Assembly: GCA_910587785.1 (NCBI GenBank)
Contig: CAJUOA010000021.1
Coordinates: forward strand, 1 to 36,676
Origin: an uncultured Oscillospiraceae bacterium
GTDB lineage: Bacteria; Bacillota; Clostridia; Oscillospirales; Oscillospiraceae
Length of the DNA stretch: 36,676 nucleotides
Reading direction: 5' to 3'
Shown here one piece after another: positions 30,652 to 36,676 of the stretch; the first letter of the stretch is position 1; every line of letters begins with the position of its first letter. The notes beneath the pieces are model-generated. The model had not been told where the DNA came from. It was given only the letters and a program-made list of their open reading frames with translations, and ran no database searches. The position numbers and the translations under genes are program-made.

Positions 30652-31158
30652 CTACATCCCGTAGTGCGTACTCTCGATCAGAGCCCCTTCTTCATCGTAG
30701 AACACGGCCCCGCAGGGCGTCACGATGGCGAAGGGCCGCTCCGGGTCCAGCGCCACGGTCTCGCCGTTGCCCAGCTCCGCCCGACACGCGCCCAGAGGGT
30801 TCAAGGACACATAGGCCCGCTCATGAAAGCCCTCTGCCGTAAACTCCGCCACGCCTTCGTCCAGCGCCGGGACGCCTCCGCCTGCCCGGAAGTGCCACCC
30901 GAACAGAGGCATCCGGTCCTTCCGGTATATGGAGAACACCGACCGGCTCCGGTCCTCCGGATAGAAGACCAGGGCCGTCAGCTCCTCGCCGCCGCCCTCC
31001 TCCGCAAGCCACGCCTCCTCAATGCGCTGGCTTTTCCGGGCGTCGTCCTGGATATGGTCCATCCAGGGACCGGTCCCGTCCCGGAGCACAAATAGAGCCA
31101 TCCACAGCCCCAGGACAACGAGCCCAACGCCCAGCAGGGCCTTTTTCCATTTTTTCAA
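30652..31158 (-). CDS. Hypothetical membrane-anchored protein between tilS and hpt
   Basis: 168-aa protein with one N-terminal membrane helix after a basic start (KKWKKALLGVGLVVLGLWMALFVL), predicted Nin-Cout. The remainder is a soluble domain with many acidic residues and a C-terminal beta-rich block (AELGNGETVALDPERPFAIV, CGAVFYDEEGALIE). No family recognised. The start is TTG at 31158: GGAGGAGG lies about 8 bp upstream and the TTG overlaps the tilS stop TGA as TTGA. The same frame stays open far upstream inside tilS but that part is shadow. The gene interrupts the otherwise conserved tilS-hpt-ftsH order and, through the overlap, is translationally coupled to tilS. Confidence 0.72.
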   Translation of the reverse strand: MKKWKKALLGVGLVVLGLWMALFVLRDGTGPWMDHIQDDARKSQRIEEAWLAEEGGGEELTALVFYPEDRSRSVFSIYRKDRMPLFGWHFRAGGGVPALDEGVAEFTAEGFHERAYVSLNPLGACRAELGNGETVALDPERPFAIVTPCGAVFYDEEGALIESTHYGM

Positions 31159-32480
31159 CCCGATTCCTCCTCCCGGGAGATGTCCACCGCCACCCAGGGC
31201 CCTCCCTCGACAGGCAGAAGCTCCCAGTCCACGGCCACGTCCAATACTGCGACAGTCCGTCCCGCCCGGAGGAGCACGGGGTGTTCCCCCCGGCGGTCCA
31301 CCGGGACGCCCCGGCCGGCAAGGAGGCGCTTGATGGTCCGGCTCCCGTTGGCCACCGCAAGACGGCCCCTGCCGTCCCAGGCGGCGATGGTCAGCGCCCC
31401 CTCCAAGTCCCCCCGGAGGACCGCCCCGGCCCTCTCCGGCGGCGCGCCGGTCCCCCTGCGCACCGCGACGGACCAGGGCCCCCAGCGCTGGACGCCCTCC
31501 CGGAGCTCCAGCGGCGGCGGGGGGACCTCCTTCCGGCCCAGGACCAGCGCCCCGGACCGGCGGACGGCGTACAGCCCGCCGCCCAGGTCCAGGTGCCCGC
31601 CGGCCCCCAGGTCCAGCACCGCCTCCACCTGCCGCCGGTCCAGGGACGCCCCCAGACGGGCCCCCAAAGTTTCTACCAGACGGCGCGCCATGGCCCCGTC
31701 CTGGGCCGCCAGGAGGGAGGAGGGTACCTCCGTCCCCTCCCGGGGCAGAAGGGCCTCCGCCTCCCGCTGGAGATGGCCGTTCTCCTCCCGGAGGAGCCCC
31801 GCCGTCCCGGCGAGACGCGCCCCGCACCCGGGGAACAGCTCCTCCAGCACCGGCAGGACCTCCAGCCGCAGGCGGTTGCGGGTGAAGGCGGTGTCGGAAT
31901 TGGTCTCATCCTCTACGAAGGGGATAGAATGCCGTCGAATATACTGATTGATATCCTCCCGCGCTGTCTCCAGCAGGGGCCGGACGATCCGTCCCCGCAC
32001 CGGCGGGATGCCCCCCAGCCCCTGGAGGGCCGCGCCCCGCAGGAGGTGCAGGAGCACCGTCTCCGCGTTGTCCTCCCGGTGGTGGGCGGCGGCGATGCGG
32101 TCCGCGCCCAGGTCCTCCGCCGTCTCCTCCAGAAAGCGGTAGCGGAGCTCCCGGGCCGCGTCCTCCACGCTCCGCCCGGCCTCCCGGGCAAAGGCGGACA
32201 CGTCCCCGCTCCCGCAGAGGAGGGGGATGCCCCGCCCGGCGCACCAGGAGCGGACAAAGGCCTCGTCCCGGTCCGCTGTGGGGCGGAGGCGGTGGTTGAA
32301 GTGGGCGGCGGCCACCTGGAACCCCTCCTCCGCCCCGAGGACGCCCAACAGGTGGAGCAGGGCCATGGAATCCCGCCCCCCGGAGACGGCGCAGAGCACC
32401 GTCCCCCCTTGGGGGAGCATATCGTGCTTCCCGCAGAAGGCCCGGACCTGCCGGACCAGGGGGTCAATAGTCGTCCTCAT
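31155..32480 (-). CDS. tilS: tRNA(Ile)-lysidine synthetase TilS
   Basis: 441-aa enzyme that converts C34 of tRNA-Ile(CAU) to lysidine, switching the tRNA from Met to Ile decoding; essential in most bacteria. N-terminal ATP pyrophosphatase domain with the PP-loop SGGRDS (33-38), AAHFNHRLR, and AAHHREDNAETVLLHLLRGAALQGLGG. Then the TilS substrate-binding domain, and a C-terminal domain ending in SRTIKRLLAGRGVPVDRRGEHPVLL. ATG at 32480 (MRTTIDPLV) follows GGTGGAG and overlaps the 3' end of dnaB by 17 bp; the frame is open further up only as shadow of dnaB. Confidence 0.93.
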   Translation of the reverse strand: MRTTIDPLVRQVRAFCGKHDMLPQGGTVLCAVSGGRDSMALLHLLGVLGAEEGFQVAAAHFNHRLRPTADRDEAFVRSWCAGRGIPLLCGSGDVSAFAREAGRSVEDAARELRYRFLEETAEDLGADRIAAAHHREDNAETVLLHLLRGAALQGLGGIPPVRGRIVRPLLETAREDINQYIRRHSIPFVEDETNSDTAFTRNRLRLEVLPVLEELFPGCGARLAGTAGLLREENGHLQREAEALLPREGTEVPSSLLAAQDGAMARRLVETLGARLGASLDRRQVEAVLDLGAGGHLDLGGGLYAVRRSGALVLGRKEVPPPPLELREGVQRWGPWSVAVRRGTGAPPERAGAVLRGDLEGALTIAAWDGRGRLAVANGSRTIKRLLAGRGVPVDRRGEHPVLLRAGRTVAVLDVAVDWELLPVEGGPWVAVDISREEESG

Positions 32481-33822
32481 CGTAGCGCATCTCCACGGTG
32501 CTGAAGGTGGTGTACTCCGGGGACCACCGCAGGGGGACCTTGCCGGTCTCTCCGTGGCGGTTCTTGGCCACAATGCACTCGGCGATGTTCTTCTTGTCCG
32601 TGTCGTCCTTATAGTAGTCCTCCCGGTATAGAAACATGACGATATCCGCGTCCTGCTCGATGGCGCCGGAATCCCGCAGGTCCGAGAGCATAGGGCGCTT
32701 GTCCTCCCGCTTCTCGTTGGCGCGGCTGAGCTGGCTGAGGCACAGCACCGGCACATCCAGCTCCTTGGCCATGATCTTGAGCATCCGGGAGATGTCGCTG
32801 ACCGCCTGCTGGCGGTTCTCCCCAGCGTAGCCCTTCCCCCCGGAGGAGGTCATGAGCTGGAGATAGTCGACGATGACCAGGCCCAGGTTCTCCAGGCGGC
32901 GGCACTTGGCGTTCATGTCCGCGGCGGTGAGCATGGGGTTGTCGTCGATGCGGATGTCCGTCTCCCGAAGGACCCGGCCCGCCTGAGTGATCTTCCCCCA
33001 GTCCGAGGGGCTCAGCCGCCCGGTCATGAGGCGGCCCAGGTCCACCAGGCCCTCCGAGGACATCAGGCGCACCAGGAGCTGCTCCCGGCTCATCTCCAGG
33101 GAGAAGATGGCCACGGTCTTGCCGCTCTGCTTGGCCACGTTGAGGGCCATGTTCAGGGCAAAGGAGCTCTTGCCCACGCCGGGCCGGGCGGCGAGGAGCA
33201 CCAGGTCCGACTTGTTGAGCCCGTGGATCTTCTGGTCCACGGCGGAAAAGCCGCTGGGCAGGCCCGGCAGGCCCGATTTCCCCTCGCTGAGCTCCCCCAG
33301 GCGGTCCAGGAAGGGCACGATCAGCTGGCTGATGGGCACCAGCTCCTGGGCGCTGCGGCCCCGGCGGATGGCGTAGACCTTCTGCTCCGCCGCCTCCAGG
33401 ATGGCGGAGGCCTCCCCCAGGCCCTCCTGGACCATGGTGTCGATCTCCCCCGCCGCCCGGCTCAGGCCCCGCAGGAGGCTCTTGTCCCGGAGGATCTTCA
33501 CGTAGTCCATGACGTTGGCGCTGCTGAAGGTGAAGTCCACCAGCTGGGCGAGATAGCTCCGGGTGGTCTGCTCGTCGTAGACGCCGCTTTTGCGCATCTC
33601 CTCGGCCAGGGTGAGAGGGTCGATGGGCTTGGAGAAGCTGAACATGTTGTAGGCCACGGTGAAGATGTCCCGGTTCTGCTTGAGGTAGAAATCCTCGGGC
33701 AGGAGCTTGTCCATCACGTCCTTGATGCACTCCGCGTCAAAGAGCATGGACCCCAGCACCGCCTGTTCGGCGTCCAGGTCGTGGGGCATCTGCCGGGAGA
33801 GGACCTCGTCTTCCAGGGCCAT
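32464..33822 (-). CDS. dnaB: Replicative DNA helicase DnaB (DnaC of Bacillus)
   Basis: 452-aa hexameric helicase that unwinds DNA 5' to 3' at the replication fork and binds primase. The N-terminal helical domain (about 10-115, PHDLDAEQAVLGSMLFD) is followed by the RecA-like ATPase: Walker A AARPGVGKSSF (211-221), SLEMSREQL, VIVDYLQLM (Walker B) and the arginine-finger region DLRDSGAIEQDADIVMFLYR. Starts 4 bp after the rplI stop, with its RBS (GGAGGGC) inside the end of rplI. gdpP-rplI-dnaB is a conserved Firmicutes order. No intein. Confidence 0.97.
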   Translation of the reverse strand: MALEDEVLSRQMPHDLDAEQAVLGSMLFDAECIKDVMDKLLPEDFYLKQNRDIFTVAYNMFSFSKPIDPLTLAEEMRKSGVYDEQTTRSYLAQLVDFTFSSANVMDYVKILRDKSLLRGLSRAAGEIDTMVQEGLGEASAILEAAEQKVYAIRRGRSAQELVPISQLIVPFLDRLGELSEGKSGLPGLPSGFSAVDQKIHGLNKSDLVLLAARPGVGKSSFALNMALNVAKQSGKTVAIFSLEMSREQLLVRLMSSEGLVDLGRLMTGRLSPSDWGKITQAGRVLRETDIRIDDNPMLTAADMNAKCRRLENLGLVIVDYLQLMTSSGGKGYAGENRQQAVSDISRMLKIMAKELDVPVLCLSQLSRANEKREDKRPMLSDLRDSGAIEQDADIVMFLYREDYYKDDTDKKNIAECIVAKNRHGETGKVPLRWSPEYTTFSTVEMRYDEDDY

Positions 33823-33826
33823 GGGA

Positions 33827-34276
33827 CTACTTGCCCTCCACCACCATCACGTAGATGGTGCCGGAGACCTCATAGCCCAGCTTGGCCTTGAGCTCATAGC
33901 TGCCGTAGGCCTTGATGGGCTCGTCCATGACGATCTTCTGTTTGGCGAGGTCGATGCCGTGCTGTTCCTTCAGGGCGTCGGAGACCTCCTTGCTGGTCAC
34001 CGCGCCGAAGAGCTTGCCGTTGGCCCCGGCCCGGGCGGTGACCTTCACGGGGGAATTTTTCAGCTTCTCGCTGACCGCCTCCGCCTCGGCCTTGAGGCGG
34101 GCGTCCTCGGCCTTCTTGGCCTTCTCCCGCAGCTGCATGGTGTTCATGGCGTCCGCCGTGGCGGGCACCGCCAGCTTCCGGGGAAGGAGGAAGTTGCGGG
34201 CGTAGCCCTCCGCTACTTCGATGAGCTGCCCCTTCTTCCCCTGTCCCCGCACGTCCTGCTGTAAAATCACTTTCAT
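33827..34276 (-). CDS. rplI: Ribosomal protein L9
   Basis: 149-aa large-subunit protein bL9. N-terminal domain MKVILQQDVRGQGKKGQLIEV and GYARNFLLPRKLA bind 23S rRNA; a long connecting helix rich in Lys/Glu/Ala follows; and the C-terminal domain contains GKLFGAVTSKEVSDALKEQHGIDLAKQKI. The length is standard. AGGAGG lies 9 bp before the start. Located between gdpP and dnaB in the conserved cluster. Confidence 0.97.
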   Translation of the reverse strand: MKVILQQDVRGQGKKGQLIEVAEGYARNFLLPRKLAVPATADAMNTMQLREKAKKAEDARLKAEAEAVSEKLKNSPVKVTARAGANGKLFGAVTSKEVSDALKEQHGIDLAKQKIVMDEPIKAYGSYELKAKLGYEVSGTIYVMVVEGK

Positions 34277-34386
34277 GGTGTATGTCCTCCTGAATGATGG
34301 TTTTTGGGTATCATGACCTGTATTTTTTTCAGGGGCCGGCGGGAACGCTCCAACCCCCGGGCCGGTGCGTTCCTCCGCCGCTTCCC

Positions 34387-36378
34387 CTATTCCGCAAAGT
34401 ATCTTTCAATGGCCTCCATGAGCCGCCCCCGGACGCCCTCCAAGGTGGAGACAGGGATATGCCCGCCAGCGGAGGTGGCGTTGCCGCCGCCGCCCAGGGG
34501 CTCCAGCAGGAGCTGGACGTTGATGTCCCCCTGGGACCGGCCGGACATGGACACCCCGTCCCCCTGCCTGTAGAGCACGATGGACGCCTGGATGCCCTCC
34601 GCCCCCAGGAGCTCGTCTGCGGCCTGGGCGGCGGTGACCCGGGGGACCTCGTTTTCCGCCACGGCCACGGCGATGTCCCCGTGGACCATCTTGGCGTTGC
34701 GGATGATCTCGTTGCGGGCGATCATGCTGGCAAGGTCGCTCTGGAAGTAGCGCCGGACCTCAGCGGTGTCCGCCCCGGCGCGGCGCAGGTACGCCGCCGC
34801 CTCAAAGGTCCGCCCCCCGGTGCGGCGGGTGAAGTTCTTGGTGTCCAGCACCATGCCCGCAAGCAGGGCCCCGGCCTCGGCGGGCAGGATGTCCGAGGGC
34901 TCCACCATGTACTGGAGGAGCTCCGAGACCAGCTCCGAGGCGGAGGAGGCGTAGGGCTCGTGGAAGCTGAGCGCCGCATTTTCGATGTAGGTGGCGGCCC
35001 GGCGGTGGTGGTCGATGACCGCCACCCGGTTGCAGGCGTCCAGGAGCTGGCGGTTCTCCACCATATCCGGCCGGTTGGTGTCCACCACCACCAGCAGCGC
35101 CCCGGCCTGGGCGTGGATGAAGGCGTCGGGCCCGCTGATGAACACCCCCTCGTACTCCGGCAGGTCCGCGAGGCGGCGCACCAGGGGCCGGGCGTTGTTG
35201 CCCTCCAGGTCGATGACGATCTGGGCCCGCTTTCCCCGCCGCCGGGCGGCGCAGCAGATGCCCGCCGCCGCGCCCACGGCGTCCATGTCCGCGTACTCGT
35301 GGCCCATGACGTAGACCTGCCCCGCGTCGGCGATGAGGTCGGCCAATGCCTTGGCCATGACCCGGCTTTTCACCTTGCTGCGCTTCTCGGCGCTCTTGGC
35401 CCGGCCGCCGTAGAACTGGAAATCCAGCTTGTCGTGGACCACCGCCTGGTCACCGCCCCGGCTGAGGGCCATCTCGATGGACTTCTCCGCCCACTGGCAG
35501 GCGCTCTCGTAGTCGGCGCAGTCCCTGCCCGCGCCGATGGAGAGGGAGGCGGTGACCCCGTCGGCGCTGACCACCTGGTGGATGGACTCCAGCACGGAGA
35601 ACTTCCCCTCCACCAGGGAGTCGAAGCACTGGGCGTCGCAGATGAGGAAGTAGCGGTCCCGGTTGTACTTGCGGAGCATGGCCCCGGTTCCCGCCACCCA
35701 GGCCCCCAGGCGCTCGTCCACCTGGGCCTGGATGGAGCTGCGCCCCGCGTCGCCCCCGGCCTTCATCATCTCCTCGTAGTTGTCCAAGACGAGTATGGCC
35801 ACCACCAGGCGGCTTGCCTCGAAGGCGGCCTGGAGGGCCTGGGCCTCGGTCACGTCCACGAAATAGGCCGTGACCACCTGCACCGCGCCCGCCTCCTGGG
35901 CGGACACGCGGCTTGCGGTGCTGTAGACCTGACAGGAGTGCGCGCCCACCTCCACCGGGAGCCCGGCGGCGCTCTCCTCCGCGGCCTTGCGGGGGTCTAG
36001 GCCCTCCGCGAGGTCCTGGATGTGCAGGTCAAAGATGTCCTCCTCCGTGCCGGAGAGGGCCAGAAAACCGTCGTTGGCCCAGATGATCTCCCCGTTGTCC
36101 GCCCGGAACACCGCCACGGGCAGGGGGGTGTTGAGCATACTGTTTTGGCTGATGGAGTCCACGCCGCCGGTGATGGTCTCGATATACTGCATGACCGTGC
36201 GCCTGCGGCGGCGGCTCTGACGGCGGTGGAAGATGTAGAGCGCCGCGAGCGCGATCACCTCCACCCCCGCCAGGACCGGCTGGATGGGCACCGAGACGGC
36301 GGCGAACAGGGCAAGGCAGAGGAAATAGGGCTGTAGATTCGGCTCGATGAGCCGCGAGAGCTTCTTGTGCACGTTCAT
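34387..36378 (-). CDS. gdpP: Cyclic-di-AMP phosphodiesterase GdpP (YybT-like)
   Basis: 663-aa membrane enzyme that hydrolyses c-di-AMP. Two N-terminal membrane helices (about 17-51), a PAS domain (about 80-180), a degenerate GGDEF domain (about 180-310) and a DHH/DHHA1 catalytic module. DHH metal ligands are intact: GHEYADMDAVG (359-369, with H360, D364, D366), VVDTNR (431-436), and IDHH (455-458). In the DHHA1 part, the usual GGGH motif reads GGGGN (629-633), i.e. Asn633 where His is typical, with SAGGH just after. GAGGAG precedes the ATG; an extended -10 promoter lies about 85 bp upstream. First gene of the leftward run; 110 bp to rplI with a weak stem but no terminator. Confidence 0.95.
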   Translation of the reverse strand: MNVHKKLSRLIEPNLQPYFLCLALFAAVSVPIQPVLAGVEVIALAALYIFHRRQSRRRRRTVMQYIETITGGVDSISQNSMLNTPLPVAVFRADNGEIIWANDGFLALSGTEEDIFDLHIQDLAEGLDPRKAAEESAAGLPVEVGAHSCQVYSTASRVSAQEAGAVQVVTAYFVDVTEAQALQAAFEASRLVVAILVLDNYEEMMKAGGDAGRSSIQAQVDERLGAWVAGTGAMLRKYNRDRYFLICDAQCFDSLVEGKFSVLESIHQVVSADGVTASLSIGAGRDCADYESACQWAEKSIEMALSRGGDQAVVHDKLDFQFYGGRAKSAEKRSKVKSRVMAKALADLIADAGQVYVMGHEYADMDAVGAAAGICCAARRRGKRAQIVIDLEGNNARPLVRRLADLPEYEGVFISGPDAFIHAQAGALLVVVDTNRPDMVENRQLLDACNRVAVIDHHRRAATYIENAALSFHEPYASSASELVSELLQYMVEPSDILPAEAGALLAGMVLDTKNFTRRTGGRTFEAAAYLRRAGADTAEVRRYFQSDLASMIARNEIIRNAKMVHGDIAVAVAENEVPRVTAAQAADELLGAEGIQASIVLYRQGDGVSMSGRSQGDINVQLLLEPLGGGGNATSAGGHIPVSTLEGVRGRLMEAIERYFAE

Positions 36379-36400
36379 CTCTCCTCTCTCTTCTCTCCGC

Positions 36401-36425
36401 GTCCGGGGGACAGCGCTCCCCGGAC
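36401..36425 (-). other. Hairpin in the gdpP leader
   Basis: GTCCGGGG / CCCCGGAC, 8-bp perfect stem, 9-nt loop, about 22 bp upstream of the gdpP start; no T-run, so more likely a leader structure than a terminator. Confidence 0.45.
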
Positions 36426-36461
36426 CGGCCTTGATGGCGCGCTCAGGCGATAGATAGGGCT

Positions 36462-36490
36462 ATTATAGCACAAACTCCGGATAAAGCAAA
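36462..36490 (-). promoter_or_regulatory. Promoter of the gdpP operon
   Basis: Read leftward: consensus -10 TATAAT (36462-36467) preceded by TGC (extended -10), with a poor -35 TTTGCT (36485-36490) at 17 bp. Confidence 0.7.
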
Positions 36491-36494
36491 GAGG

Positions 36495-36676
36495 ATTTCC
36501 CGCCGCAGGGAAATTTTTTCCCCCGGCCGGGGCCCTGTCCGCCGGGGGCAAAACAAAAATTTTCCCCCTGTCGCCGAAAAACGGAAAATTTCTGTATACT
36601 TTTTGAAAGTTTCGTGTTATACTAAGAAAACACCGGCGGGGACCCCGGGCTGGGTCCCCCCTTTTGGAGCGGCCTT
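36495..36676 (+). promoter_or_regulatory. Intergenic hairpins and possible rightward promoter/leader at the window edge
   Basis: ATTTCCC/GGGAAAT hairpin plus T-run (36495-36519), then CCCCCGGC/GCCGGGGG stem (about 36520-36549). TATACT occurs twice, at 36595-36600 and 36618-36623; the second has TGT before it (extended -10) and could start a rightward transcript. GGGGACCC/GGGTCCCC (36638-36659) followed by CCTTTT would lie in that leader as a possible attenuator. No coding sequence is supportable here. Confidence 0.4.

Noticed and set aside
36495..36519. Hairpin with T-run that looks like a rightward terminator
   Set aside because: No rightward gene lies upstream of it, since gdpP is on the other strand; kept only as an intergenic structure.
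1..36676. CRISPR arrays, tRNA/rRNA genes, prophage or integrase genes
   Set aside because: No regularly spaced direct repeats, no recognisable tRNA or rRNA sequence, and no integrase, transposase or phage structural protein could be found on either strand.

Overview
The window is GC-rich, with G or C at most third codon positions, and has the gene content of a motile, endospore-forming, Gram-positive anaerobe. The best guess is class Clostridia, order Oscillospirales (Flavonifractor / Pseudoflavonifractor / Lawsonibacter / Intestinimonas-like). The basis is a V-type ATP synthase, SpoIID and BofA, a chemotaxis operon with SigD-type (sigma-28) promoters, S-layer-homology (SLH) surface proteins, and the Firmicutes gene order gdpP-rplI-dnaB ... 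tilS-hpt-ftsH. The taxonomic call is inference; there is no rRNA in the window.

Layout. 1-2869 (+): end of a V-ATPase operon (atpA partial, atpB, atpD) closed by a terminator. 3003-5321: an unknown two-helix membrane protein (+), a MerR/GyrI-type regulator (-) with its own 19-bp-spacer promoter, and a secreted LysM-CAP wall protein (+) whose promoter carries a WalR-like box. 5417-13010 is the motility block: a YjfB-type small protein (+); cheA-cheW-cheR-cheB (-); and, divergent from cheA, an operon of a FliK/YlqG-like protein, an FlhX/YlqH-like FlhB-tail protein and a PilZ c-di-GMP receptor (+). 13138-21515 (+): two very large exported SLH proteins of 1660 and 1101 aa, the second with six repeats of about 115 aa.

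21516-22152 is a gene-free stretch that looks like a non-autonomous repeat element bounded by paired hairpins in inverted orientation. 22153-25892: an isochorismatase-type cysteine hydrolase (+), an unknown protein (-) driven by an essentially perfect SigD promoter, a 71-aa protein and spoIID (-), and a divergent membrane protein (+). 26179-27792: tadA (-), then DUF2508(yaaL)-bofA (+) and a 56-aa protein (+). 28004-36378 (-): a long housekeeping run transcribed right to left: gdpP, rplI, dnaB, tilS, a small TTG-start membrane protein, hpt and ftsH. The last 300 bp is the gdpP promoter region plus a possible rightward promoter and leader for a gene outside the window.

How it fits together. Three SigD-type promoters (before yjfB, cheA and the unknown 213-aa gene) tie scattered genes into one flagellar/chemotaxis regulon. 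The FliK-like/FlhX/PilZ trio sits back to back with cheA and suggests a link between c-di-GMP and flagellar export switching. The rest is standard housekeeping and sporulation. No CRISPR array, tRNA, rRNA, phage or transposase gene was seen. The most novel items are the hairpin-bounded element (21529-22099), the SigD-controlled orphan (22800-23441), the WalR box and the FliK-like/FlhX/PilZ operon.
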